Positions 34,611-46,070 of a stretch of DNA of 64,000 nucleotides are shown here, piece by piece. The position numbers and the translations under genes are program-made. The notes under the pieces are model-generated. The model searched no databases. It was not told the DNA's origin and saw nothing but the letters and a program-made list of their open reading frames with translations. Source of the DNA: Qipengyuania sp. HL-TH1 (GTDB lineage Bacteria; Pseudomonadota; Alphaproteobacteria; Sphingomonadales; Sphingomonadaceae); NCBI RefSeq assembly GCF_036365825.1, contig NZ_CP142675.1:124001-188000 (forward strand). The letters are read 5' to 3'. Position 1 is the stretch's first letter; each line of letters starts with the position of its first letter.

Positions 34611-37600
34611 ATGCTGTTCGGTGCAGCGATCATCGCGGCGACGCTCTACCTGGCGCTGCTGTTCTGGATCGCCGCGCGGCAGGACCGGCTGGCCGATGCG
34701 GGACAGGTCGTCTCCGCGCGCAGGCGCGACTGGACCTACGGGCTCAGCCTTGCAGTCTATTGCACCAGCTGGACCTTCTTCGGCGGTGTGGGGTCGGCGG
34801 CGAGTTCGGGTTGGCACTACCTGCCGATCTATCTCGGCCCGGTGCTGGTCTTCACTCTCGGCTTCGGCTTGGTGCGGCGCATTCTCGCGCAGGCCAAGGC
34901 GCAGCACTCGACCTCGATCGCCGACTTCCTGTCCGCGCGTTATGGCAAGAGCGCCATCGTTGCGGCGTTGGTGACCATCTTCGCCACGATCGGGTCGCTT
35001 CCCTACATGGCGTTGCAATTGCAATCGGTCGGCGCCTCGCTGCTCGCGCTCGATCCTGAGCTCAAGGCCAGGGTTTCGGCCAATGAACTGGTGCTGCTGG
35101 TGGCAGGCAGCATGGCGCTGTTCGCCATATTGTTCGGTTCGCGCCGCGTCGGCCGGGCAGGCGACAATGCCGGACTGGTGCTCACCATTGCGGTGGAATC
35201 GGCGGTCAAGATCCTTGCACTGCTGGCGGTGGCGGCATTCGCGCTGACCATCGTCGCGGACCGGCCGGAGGTGATTGCGCCTTCGGTTTCGCCGTTTTCG
35301 GCTCGCCAGTTCGATGCGCGGTTTGCCGTGCTCACATTGATCGCGGCCTGCGCCGCGCTGTGCCTTCCGCGTCAGTTCCACATGAGCTTTGTCGAAGCGC
35401 AGACCGACCGCGCCGGCCCGCGGATGCAGTGGATCTTCCCGGCCTATCTGGTGGTCACGTCGCTGGTCATCGTGCCGATCGTGCTGGCGGGGATCGCCGT
35501 GCTTCCCGCTTCCACGCCCGCCGACCTGATCGTCATGGAACTGCCGCTCAAAAGCGGGAATGCGGTGCTCGCGCTGTTCGTCTTCATCGGCGGCTTTGCC
35601 GCCTCGACCGGCATGATCGTGGTCGCCAGCGTGGCTCTCTCGACGATGATCACCAACGATCTCGTCTCGCCGCTGGTGTTCCGGCGCGAACTCAAGGGCC
35701 GGGGTGACCGGACCCGGCTCGCAACCCGCCTGCTGATGATCCGCCGGCTCGTCATCGCCGCGCTGCTGTTTTTCGCCTACCTCGTCTATCTCGGCTTCGG
35801 CAACACGGCGAACCTTGCCGGTCTGGGGACATTGGCCTTTGCCGCCATGGCGCAGTTCGCGCCGGGCCTAGTGCTCGGCATGATCACGCGGAACGGCAAC
35901 AAGGTCGGCATGGTTTGCGGCTTGCTGGCAGGTTTTGCCTGCTGGTTGGTGCTGCTCATCCTCCCGCCCGCCACGGGGCAGGTGCCGGTATTCCTCATTC
36001 ATCCGGACCCACTGGTCTCGGGCGTGTTGGTGAGCCTCGGCGCCAATACGGCGGCCTTCTGGGCCGGTTCGGCGCTGGGCCGCGAGACGCTGGTCGATGC
36101 CGCGCAGGCGGCGGCCTTCGTCGGCACGGCGGCGCCGGGAGCGCGGCCCGCCTTCACCACCGCCAAGCGTATCGCCGACGTCCGCCTGCTGCTCGCCCAG
36201 TTTGTCGGCCAGAAGCGGGCGAGCGAGACGCTCGGCGCAGGTTATCGCGACAGCGATCCGGCCGATCCGCAGATCCTCGCCATGGCCGAGCGCACGATTG
36301 CGGGCGTGGTCGGCACCCCTTCGGCGCGCATGCTCATGTCGAGCTGGGCGCAAGGGGATCCCGTGCCGCTCGAGCAAGTCGTGGCCATGTTCGACGAGAC
36401 CAACCGCCGGCTCTCCTTCAGCGGCGACCTGCTGCAGCTTGCCATCGAGAACATCGACCAGGGCGTCGCGCTCGTCGATCTGGACATGAACCTCGTCGCC
36501 TGGAACAGCCGTTACCAGGACATGTTCTCGCTGCCCGACGAAATGGCCAGCGTGGGCACGCCTATCGCCGACCTCATCCGCTACAATCTCGAACAGGGCG
36601 GGGTGCCCGAGGAGGAAATCGAGCTGCAGGTCGCCCGCAGGCTCGAGCATATGCGCGCCGGTCGCACGCATCGCCTCGAGCGCGAACAGCATGACGGGCG
36701 GATCATGCGCATCATCGGCAATCCGGCGCCCGGCGGCGGCTATGTCACCAGCTATAGCGATGTCACTGCCGACCGCCGCGCCGAGCAGGCGCTTGAACAG
36801 AAAGTCCTGGAGCGGACCCAGCAGCTGAGCGAAGCGAATGCCAAGCTGGAGGCGGCGACGCGTTCGAAAACCCGCTTCCTTGCCGCGGCCAGCCACGATC
36901 TCATCCAGCCGCTCAACGCCGCGCGGCTCTTCGCCTCGGCGCTGGGCGAGGAAGTGCGGGGCCGCGAACAGCTCGAAGCACTGGTCAAGGACCTCGACGG
37001 GTCGATCACCTCGGCGGACCGGTTGATCCGCACGTTGCTCGATATCTCCAAGCTCGACGGCGGCGGGATTGAGCCGAAGTACGAGCCCGTCGCGGTCGAC
37101 GATGTCTTCGACGAGATTATGCGCGAGTTTTCGGTGCAGGCGGAGAACAAGGGGCTCACGTTCCGCCGGGTGGCAACAAGCGCGTGGATCCAGACCGACC
37201 GCGCGCTGCTGGCAAGCGTGGTGCGCAACCTGATGAGCAATGCGATCCGCTATACCGAGAGTGGGGACGTGCTACTCGGCGTGCGGCGGGCGGGTGCCGA
37301 CATCGAGCTGTGCGTCTTCGACACCGGGCCGGGCATTGCCGGGGAGGATGTCGAACGGCTCTTCGGCGAGTTCCAGCGTGGGCGTACGCCCGACCGCGAG
37401 GGTCTTGGCCTGGGCCTCGCCATCGTGCGGCGCATCACTGCGCTGCTCGCGATCGAAGTCGTGACGCGCTCGGTCCCCGGGCGCGGAAGCAGCTTCTCGG
37501 TCCGCCTGCCGGTTCTGCGCTGGGGCGCCCGCATCGAACCGGAGCGTCGGCGTCGCAAGGCGTCGACGCTTGCGAATGCGCGCATCCTCGTGGTCGACAA

Positions 37601-37976
37601 CGATCCGGCTGCTCTCAGCGCGACCGCCGCGCTGCTCGACCGTTGGCAGCTCGATGTAACCTGTGCTTCGGGCGAGGCAGAAGCGCTCGCACTCGCGCCG
37701 ACCGCGCCCGACGTGGTTGTCGTGGATTTTCGCCTCGATGACGACGCGCGCGGCGACGGTGTTTACGAGGTCCTGTGTGCCGCTTGGGGCACCCGCCCGC
37801 CGGCGATCCTGCTTACCGCCGAAGCGAGCGAGGAAACCGAGGCCGCCGCGGCGCGCATGGGCGCGAACCGGCTGTTGAAACCCTCATCGCCAGCCGCGCT
37901 GCGGGCGCTGTTTTCGGATTGCGTGGCGCGCAGCACGCCTGAAAATCAGGCCGAGGTCGGGGCCGCTACGTCCTGA
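34611..37976 (+). CDS. SLC5-linked hybrid sensor histidine kinase (CrbS/MxtR-like)
   Basis: 1121 residues. An SLC5 transporter-like membrane module (about 1-500) is fused to a PAS domain (about 600-720), a HisKA domain with phospho-acceptor in AASHDLIQPLNAARLF (about 755-820), a HATPase domain (about 870-975, GLGLGLAIVRRI) and a C-terminal receiver (about 990-1105, VVVDFRL acceptor). This is the CrbS type, which with CrbR controls acetyl-CoA synthetase and acetate use in Vibrio and Pseudomonas. The last 31 bp overlap the convergent response regulator gene. Confidence 0.9.
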   Translation: MLFGAAIIAATLYLALLFWIAARQDRLADAGQVVSARRRDWTYGLSLAVYCTSWTFFGGVGSAASSGWHYLPIYLGPVLVFTLGFGLVRRILAQAKAQHSTSIADFLSARYGKSAIVAALVTIFATIGSLPYMALQLQSVGASLLALDPELKARVSANELVLLVAGSMALFAILFGSRRVGRAGDNAGLVLTIAVESAVKILALLAVAAFALTIVADRPEVIAPSVSPFSARQFDARFAVLTLIAACAALCLPRQFHMSFVEAQTDRAGPRMQWIFPAYLVVTSLVIVPIVLAGIAVLPASTPADLIVMELPLKSGNAVLALFVFIGGFAASTGMIVVASVALSTMITNDLVSPLVFRRELKGRGDRTRLATRLLMIRRLVIAALLFFAYLVYLGFGNTANLAGLGTLAFAAMAQFAPGLVLGMITRNGNKVGMVCGLLAGFACWLVLLILPPATGQVPVFLIHPDPLVSGVLVSLGANTAAFWAGSALGRETLVDAAQAAAFVGTAAPGARPAFTTAKRIADVRLLLAQFVGQKRASETLGAGYRDSDPADPQILAMAERTIAGVVGTPSARMLMSSWAQGDPVPLEQVVAMFDETNRRLSFSGDLLQLAIENIDQGVALVDLDMNLVAWNSRYQDMFSLPDEMASVGTPIADLIRYNLEQGGVPEEEIELQVARRLEHMRAGRTHRLEREQHDGRIMRIIGNPAPGGGYVTSYSDVTADRRAEQALEQKVLERTQQLSEANAKLEAATRSKTRFLAAASHDLIQPLNAARLFASALGEEVRGREQLEALVKDLDGSITSADRLIRTLLDISKLDGGGIEPKYEPVAVDDVFDEIMREFSVQAENKGLTFRRVATSAWIQTDRALLASVVRNLMSNAIRYTESGDVLLGVRRAGADIELCVFDTGPGIAGEDVERLFGEFQRGRTPDREGLGLGLAIVRRITALLAIEVVTRSVPGRGSSFSVRLPVLRWGARIEPERRRRKASTLANARILVVDNDPAALSATAALLDRWQLDVTCASGEAEALALAPTAPDVVVVDFRLDDDARGDGVYEVLCAAWGTRPPAILLTAEASEETEAAAARMGANRLLKPSSPAALRALFSDCVARSTPENQAEVGAATS

Positions 37977-38581
37977 GCCACGTCCAGCTTGGCAGCCAGC
38001 AGGACCGCCTGCGTACGGTTCACCACGCCCAGCTTGCGGAAGATCGCGGTGATGTGCGCCTTTACCGTCGCCTCGCTGATGTCGAGTTCATAGGCGATCT
38101 GTTTGTTCAAAAGCCCTTCGCTTAACTGGCCGAGTATCCGGCGCTGCGCGGGCGTGAGATTGGCAATCCGGGCGAGGTCGTCGTCGGTGGTGCCGTCGCT
38201 TTCGGGAAACCAGTCGTCGCCTTCGCGCACGCATGACAGTGCCTCGCGCATGAGTTCGAGGCTAGCCGACTTGGGAATGAAGGCCGCCGCGCCCAGCTGG
38301 CTTGCCGCATCATACACGCGTGGTTCCTCGCTCGCCGAGATGATCGCGACGGGAAGCGCGGGGAAGTCCTGGCGGAAGTCCATCAGGGCGCTCAGCCCGT
38401 TCGAATCCTCCATGTGGAGGTCCAGCAGCAGGACTTCGGCGCCCTGTTCCAGCTCGCGCCGGGCCTCGGTCGCGCTCGACGTTTCGACGATCTCGGCCCC
38501 GGGCCACACCTTGGCTACCGCGTGGCTCAGCGCCGTGCGGAACAGGGGGTGGTCGTCGGCGATGATGATGCGACTTGCCAT
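37946..38581 (-). CDS. LuxR/NarL-family response regulator (CrbR/ErdR-like)
   Basis: 211 residues. The receiver (about 4-120) has the acidic pair ADDHPLF and acceptor Asp in LLLDLHMEDSNG. The C-terminal LuxR helix-turn-helix (about 138-205) reads LTPAQRRILGQLSEGLLNKQIAYELDISEATVKAHITAIF. Likely cognate of the SLC5-linked kinase opposite it and activator of acs, as in the CrbS/CrbR system. It lies 5 bp downstream of acs on the same strand, so it is probably co-transcribed with its presumed target. Confidence 0.9.
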   Translation of the reverse strand: MASRIIIADDHPLFRTALSHAVAKVWPGAEIVETSSATEARRELEQGAEVLLLDLHMEDSNGLSALMDFRQDFPALPVAIISASEEPRVYDAASQLGAAAFIPKSASLELMREALSCVREGDDWFPESDGTTDDDLARIANLTPAQRRILGQLSEGLLNKQIAYELDISEATVKAHITAIFRKLGVVNRTQAVLLAAKLDVAQDVAAPTSA

Positions 38582-38586
38582 CTCGA

Positions 38587-40518
<1,932 letters not shown>

Positions 40519-40575
40519 GGACTATCTCCCTTGTCTGCCGACCCGGATAGCAGTTCCGGCACCATACGCGCTGTC

Positions 40576-40587
40576 AGACCAAGGTCT
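40576..40587. promoter_or_regulatory. Palindromic operator between acs and the porin gene
   Basis: AGACC-AA-GGTCT, a 5+5 inverted repeat with a 2-bp spacer, 58 bp from the acs start and 75 bp from the porin start. The size suits a NarL/LuxR-type dimer. It is the best copy of the AGAC-N4-GTC pattern seen before the other acetate-block units, so it is a candidate CrbR-like binding site. Confidence 0.55.
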
Positions 40588-40662
40588 TACGACCATCTGC
40601 CGATTTATCTGTCCGGCCCGATGCGCGCATCATCCCCCTGATAATATCTGAGGGAGGCAAAC

Positions 40663-42051
40663 ATGGGTGGCAGCGCATTCGGAAAATTCATCCGCGCAGG
40701 ACTTCTTGCCGGGACCTGCCTTGTGGCGGCACCGGTGGCGGCACAGGACGAGGATGTCGAGGCGCGGCTGGACCGGCTCGAACGGCTGGTCACACAGCTG
40801 GTCGAGCGGCTCGACGCCAAGGACGGCGAACTGGATGCCCGGCAGGCCGAAACCGTTATCCAGACGCAGCAGGCGCTGGCCGAAACCCGTGATCTTCATG
40901 AGCGCCAGGAAGCACTCGCGGCGCAGATCGACGAATCGCAGAAGCAGGACGGCAAGGGCTTCCGGGTCGGCAACACGCGGGTCTCCTACGCCGGCTATGT
41001 GAAGCTCGATGCGATCACCCAGCGCACCAGTGCCGGGCAGGTGGGCTCAAGCAGTATCGTGCGCGATTTCCTCATCCCCGGCGCCATTCCGGTGGGCGGG
41101 GAGGCATCGGGCTGGGACACCGATTTCAATGCCCGCCAGAGCCGCCTCGTGTTCAAGACCGCGACCGATGTCGGGGGCGAGCATACGCTCGGCTCGCAGA
41201 TCGAGCTCGACTTCATGGTCACCCCGGATGGCGATGAGCGGATTTCGAACAGCTACCAGCCGCGCCTGCGGCAAGCGTTCATCACTTATGACAATTGGCT
41301 GTTCGGCCAGGCATGGTCGACCTTCCAGAATGTCGGCGCACTGCCGGACAGCTTGGACTTCATCGGGACTACGCCGGGCACGGTGTTCGTCCGCCAGCCG
41401 ATGATCCGCTATACCGCCGGCGGCTTCATGCTGGCGGCGGAGCAGCCCGAAACAACCGTGACCGCGAGCAATGGCGCGCGCGTGCTGCCCGGCGACGACA
41501 CCATTCCCGACATAGTGGCGCGCTACAATTTCAGCGGCGACTGGGGCTCTCTTACCGCGGCGGGCATTCTCAGGAACCTGCGTGTCACCGACGATGATTT
41601 CGGGACGGGTTCGGACAGCGCGCTGGGCTATGGCTTGAGCGTCTCGGGCAAGGTCCAGCTGGGAGAGCGCGACGATTTCCGGTTCATGGGTACGGCAGGC
41701 GACGGGCTGGGGCGCTACATCGGCCTCAACATCGTCAACGATGCCGCGGTCGATGCCAATGGCGATCTCGACCCGATCTTCACCTATTCGGGCTTTGGCG
41801 CCTTTCGCCACCAATGGTCGGACCAGCTGCGTTCGAGTGTCGCGGGGTCCTATTTCAAGGCCGACAACCCGGTCCTGCTGACCTCGGGCGCAGTCACCGA
41901 CGAAAGCTGGAACGTATTGGCAAACCTCATCTACTCGCCCGTGCGTCCGATCGATATCGGGATCGAGTACATGTATGCCGAGCGGACCACCGAAGACGGC
42001 CAGTCGGGCAATCTCCAGAAGGTCCAGGTCTCGACCAAATATTCGTTCTGA
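40663..42051 (+). CDS. DcaP-like trimeric outer-membrane porin
   Basis: 462 residues with a signal peptide (GKFIRAGLLAGTCLVAAPVAAQ). A short N-terminal coiled coil (DVEARLDRLERLVTQLVERL) is followed by a long beta-barrel region ending in aromatic KYSF. The layout matches DcaP-family channels, which pass dicarboxylates and other small acids across the outer membrane. GAGG lies before the ATG. Divergent from acs and sharing its operator region, it may be the outer-membrane entry for the acetate system. Confidence 0.85.
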   Translation: MGGSAFGKFIRAGLLAGTCLVAAPVAAQDEDVEARLDRLERLVTQLVERLDAKDGELDARQAETVIQTQQALAETRDLHERQEALAAQIDESQKQDGKGFRVGNTRVSYAGYVKLDAITQRTSAGQVGSSSIVRDFLIPGAIPVGGEASGWDTDFNARQSRLVFKTATDVGGEHTLGSQIELDFMVTPDGDERISNSYQPRLRQAFITYDNWLFGQAWSTFQNVGALPDSLDFIGTTPGTVFVRQPMIRYTAGGFMLAAEQPETTVTASNGARVLPGDDTIPDIVARYNFSGDWGSLTAAGILRNLRVTDDDFGTGSDSALGYGLSVSGKVQLGERDDFRFMGTAGDGLGRYIGLNIVNDAAVDANGDLDPIFTYSGFGAFRHQWSDQLRSSVAGSYFKADNPVLLTSGAVTDESWNVLANLIYSPVRPIDIGIEYMYAERTTEDGQSGNLQKVQVSTKYSF

Positions 42052-42090
42052 GGGGTATCCGCCTGCTAGACTTCCTACTTCCGCTCCTGG

Positions 42091-43068
42091 TCACGCGCCC
42101 AGGCGGCGGCGCAGTTCGGCGGTCGAGGGGCGGGAGACCGGGACCGGCGCGGGGCAGCCCTTGACGAGCAATTCCAGATCCTGACCACCCGCGCGCCGCC
42201 GCAGGAGGTCGACCAGCCGGATATTCACGAGCGCCGAACGATGGACTCGCAGGAAATCCTGGTCGGGCAGGACCGACTGCCACCAGCGCAGCGGGCGGTC
42301 GTCGGTCAGCTGCGCACCGTCCCGCAGGCCGACCAGCGACCCGTCCCGGTCGGCGCGAACGGAGGCGATCGACGCAACCGGAACGCCGCGGGCCGACCTG
42401 CCCGATTTGAGATAGATCGGAACCGAGAATTCCTCGTCCTTCGGCTTGCGTCTGGGGGCGCCTTCGGTGTTCGCCACGCCCATCAATGCGGCGATCTGGA
42501 TCAGCGCATGGACCTCGTCGATCGTCCAGCGACGCCGGCTGCGCGCGGCATCGAGCCCGATACACGCGATCAGCCGCCCGTCATCATTATGGACCGGGAC
42601 GGTCAGCGTGCTCTGGATCTGCTGGTGCCTGAATTCGACCTGCAGGCTGCGCAGGCTGCGCGGCAGCATCGCGACATCATTGATCGCGACACTGCGCCCC
42701 TCGCGCAGCGGGGCGAGGATCTCCCCCATCATGGTGACCGGCACATTCTGCAGATCCGCCACATGGGACGACACACCATCGCGGCACCATTCGTTCGAAT
42801 TGCGCAGCAGCGTGACATCGTCATTGAACCGCATCACCCACGTCCGATCGGCCCTGGCGGCCTCGCCGATATATTCGAGGACCTGCGGAACCGCTTCCTC
42901 GAACGGAAGCGACAGCAGCAGCCGCGCGGCAATAACCGCCCAACACGGCGGATCGAGATATTCGGGCAATTCGGCAAGCTGCCAGATGTCCACCTCGCTG
43001 CCGAACCGCCGAGGCCCCCCTTCGAGCTCGATCAGGTTTTCACTCCATTCAGATGCCATGCTTGCCAT
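42091..43068 (-). CDS. GAF domain-LytTR transcriptional regulator
   Basis: 325 residues. A GAF-like sensory domain (about 45-195: ADRTWVMRFNDDVTLLRN and STLTVPVHNDDGRLIACIGLDAAR) is joined to a C-terminal LytTR DNA-binding domain (about 210-320: IYLKSGRSARGVPVASIASVRAD and FLRVHRSALVNIRLVDLLRRR). No membrane segment or phospho-acceptor is seen, so it is probably a cytosolic one-component regulator. Alternative start ATG at 43059. Its targets are unknown; the porin and the adhesin are its neighbours. Confidence 0.85.
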   Translation of the reverse strand: MASMASEWSENLIELEGGPRRFGSEVDIWQLAELPEYLDPPCWAVIAARLLLSLPFEEAVPQVLEYIGEAARADRTWVMRFNDDVTLLRNSNEWCRDGVSSHVADLQNVPVTMMGEILAPLREGRSVAINDVAMLPRSLRSLQVEFRHQQIQSTLTVPVHNDDGRLIACIGLDAARSRRRWTIDEVHALIQIAALMGVANTEGAPRRKPKDEEFSVPIYLKSGRSARGVPVASIASVRADRDGSLVGLRDGAQLTDDRPLRWWQSVLPDQDFLRVHRSALVNIRLVDLLRRRAGGQDLELLVKGCPAPVPVSRPSTAELRRRLGA

Positions 43069-43429
43069 TCACCGGAATCCCTCTTGCCTCAAATGGTCCG
43101 AAATTGCTGAATTCGCACCGCACTATTTAGCCGCTTGGCCCTGTTTTCAAAGGTTTCGGGGATTGGGGAAGATGACGTAAACGAGGGGGCAGAAACTGCG
43201 CGCCGCGCTGTTGGTCGGCGCCGTCGTTGCGTGTGCCAGCCGGTGCCGGTTCGCGTAGCGCGCCGGGACTGCGGGCCCCGGCAACAGGCAGCCCCGCCTG
43301 CACCAATGTCACCGTCACCGCCGGCCAACTGGCGCGGCGACGAGGTGCGTTCCCAAGCGCTTGTCCATGCCCGGAAGCGGTCCCAGCCGCTGCCGACCGA
43401 TTGCTTGACTATTTCGGAGGGGAAAATTC
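43069..43429. other. Intergenic gap with a possible degraded signal-peptide fragment
   Basis: 361 bp between divergent genes. The plus-strand frame near 43190-43258 reads LRAALLVGAVVACAS, like a secretion signal, and hits TAG at 43256. A second frame continues PAGAGSRSAPGLRAPATGSPACTNVTVTAGQLA. No start codon is well placed. It looks like a frameshifted remnant of a small exported protein, or simply upstream leader of the adhesin. GGAGGGGAAA just before 43430 is the adhesin's ribosome site. Confidence 0.35.
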
Positions 43430-45915
43430 ATGTCTATTTCAACAAAGGCGCTTCGGCGCAGCCTGTTCGTCGCGACCAGCGTCGGCGCGATCGCCATCTC
43501 CAGTCCGGCCATGGCCGAAACCTGTTTTCTCGACAGGAACGACAATGGCACCATCGATACGGCGACCGACGATGACGGCGACGCATCAGCCGATGGCTTG
43601 ACGAACCTGGCCTGCGGCTTTGACGCTAGGGCGGCCGGCGGGGGCAGCACCGCTACGGGAGGGCAGAGCGCCGCTACGGGCTTGCTCAGCACAGCGACGG
43701 GCGCTCTCGCTACCGCCAATGGTACAGACTCCACCGCCACAGGTGTTAGGAGCGTTGCAAGTAATTTGGGTACCACCGCCACCGGGGGGAACAGCGAAGC
43801 CACCGGCTTGGTAAGCACTGCGACCGGGAGTAATAGCACGGCGTCTGGCGTAGCCAGCACTGCGACCGGCGCGGACAGTTATGCGGCGGGCGAAGACGCC
43901 ACGGCGACCGGGTCGAACAGCTTCGCCAACGGTGAGCGAAGCACTGCGACCGGGGCGAACAGTTATGCGGCGGGCGACGACACCACGGCGACCGGGTCGA
44001 ACAGCACGGCCAGTGGCATGAACAGCACCGCCACCGGCACCTTTGCGACAGCGAGCGGTGACCGCTCGATCGCCATCGGGAGCGATGGTACCGCCAGCGA
44101 TTTTGTCGGCGCGTTGGCGTCGGCCACCGATGCCATCGCAATCGGGAATGATGCGCTGGCCGATTTTACCAGTGCCATTGCCGTGGGTGCGCGCGCGCAG
44201 GCCAGTGCGGCCGATGCGGTTGCGCTGGGCACGGGCTCGGTCGCCGACCGGGCCGATACGGTCTCTGTCGGAAGCACCGGCAGCGAGCGGCAGATCGTCA
44301 ACCTTGCCGCCGGAACGCAGGCGACCGATGCGGTCAACAAGGGCCAGCTCGACAGCGTGGCGACAGCGGCCGCCGCGGCACAGACGACGGCCAATACCGC
44401 AGTGACCAATGCGGCGGCTGCCCAGGCTACCGGGGATGCCGCGCTCGCGGATGCCGCCACCGCGCAGACTGCGGCGGAAGCGGCGCAGGCGACCGCCGAC
44501 AGCGCGGTGACCGCTGCCGCTTCGGCCCAAGCCACGGGGAATACGGCGCTTGCCGATGCGGCGACCGCCCAAACGACTGCTGAAACGGCGCAGGCGACTG
44601 CCGACAGTGCGGTGACGAGTGCCGCGACAGCGCAGACGACCGCCGATACGGCGCTCACCAATGCCGCTACCGCGCAAGGGACGGCGGATACAGCGCTGGC
44701 CAATGCGGCGACCGCGCAGGGGACTGCAAACACCGCCCTGGCCAATGCCGCGACGGCGCAGACCACGGCCGACACCGCCCGCGCCGAAGCGGCAACCGCG
44801 CAGGATCGCGCCGATGCCGCTTTCGACAATGCGGCCACCGCGCAGAGCATCGCCGACACGGCGCGCGCCGAAGCCCGCGCGGCCCAGCGGGCTGCCGACG
44901 AAGCGGGTTCGGGTGCGACAGCGGCCCAGGCGCGGGCCGATGCCGCCTTCGAGAATGCGGTCGATGCGCAGGCAACCGCCAATCTGGCGCGCTCCGAGGC
45001 GCAGCAGGCACAGTCCGATGCCAATACCGCCCTGGCCCGCGCCGAGGCGAACAGTGCCGAGCTGGCGTTCTTCGACACCAACAGCACCGGCCCGGCGGCG
45101 TCCGCCACCGGCACCGATGCGCTTGCCATGGGTCCGGCAGCCTCGCCAGCGGCGACCGCTCGGTGGCGATCGGGTCGAATGCCCAGGCCATCGACGGCCA
45201 GGCGGTCTCGATCGGGGCGGGCAATATCGCGTCGGGCAATGGCGCCGTGGCCATCGGCGATCCCAATGTGGCGACGGGGACCGGCGCAGTGGCGCTGGGC
45301 GCGGATAACACCGCGACCGGCACCGGCGCGGTTGCCATCGGCAATCTGAACAGCGCGGTGGGCAATGGCGCGATCGCGCTGGGCAACGCAGCCTCCGCCA
45401 ATGGCGCGGGCGCGGTCGCGATCGGCAATGGCGCGATTGCGACGATGGACGGACAGGTGGCCCTGGGCGGCAGCGACAGTACCTATACTTTCGCCGGGCT
45501 GAATTCGGCCGAAAGCGCTGCCCGCCAGTCCGGGCCGGTGTCGCTGGTGACCACCGATGCCGCGGGCAATTTGGGCGTCAGCACGCTCGATATCGGCTTG
45601 CTGCAAAGCGCGGCCGGGCGGATCGGTTCGCTCGAAGGGCGGGTCGATACGCTGTTCGACCTGGCCGCCGTCGAGCGGCGCGAGACCAACCGCGGGATCG
45701 CCGCAGCGGTGGCGCTGACCCCGGCGCCGATGCCGTCCGAAGTCGGCCGGGTCAGCTATGCGGCCAACGCCTCGGTCTATCGCGGAGAGCTGGGTCTGGG
45801 CGCATCGGTGGCGGCGCGGGTCAATTCGGACACGCCGCTCGCGGTCACGATGGGCGTTTCCTACAGCGGCGGCAAGAATACCGCGGCGCGGGTCGGCGTG
45901 GCGGGCGAGTTCTGA
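43430..45915 (+). pseudogene. YadA-type trimeric autotransporter adhesin split by a -1 frameshift
   Basis: The first frame (43430-45349) has a signal peptide (ending SSPAMA), a STATG/NSTASG repeat-rich head, a neck (QATDAVNKGQLDSVA at about 295-310) and a long Ala-rich stalk of about 14-residue AATAQTTADTA repeats. At 45143-45147 the sequence tcgcc appears to have lost one base. The second frame (from about 45148, open to 45915) continues SGDRSVAIGSNAQAIDG, more head repeats and a C-terminal beta-barrel anchor ending KNTAARVGVAGEF. As read, the passenger has no anchor and cannot reach the surface. Both halves keep good coding character, so the event is recent or is an assembly error. Confidence 0.8.
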
Positions 45916-46070
45916 TCGCTTGACCTCGGGGAGGGGCGGGCGTCTTGGGGTCGGCGAAATGCCGGTCTCAAGACGCTTGCCACCGAACTGTCGCTAATCC
46001 AGCATATGGGGCCGGGCACGGGCTCCGCACCAGCGCAGCGTGTTGCCCGGGGCTTGCGAGGAGAAGCGAA

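Noticed and set aside
43585..45606. Long Arg/Gly-rich and Ala/Val-rich antisense frames over the adhesin
   Set aside because: They mirror the DNA repeats of the adhesin stalk and head; no family similarity.
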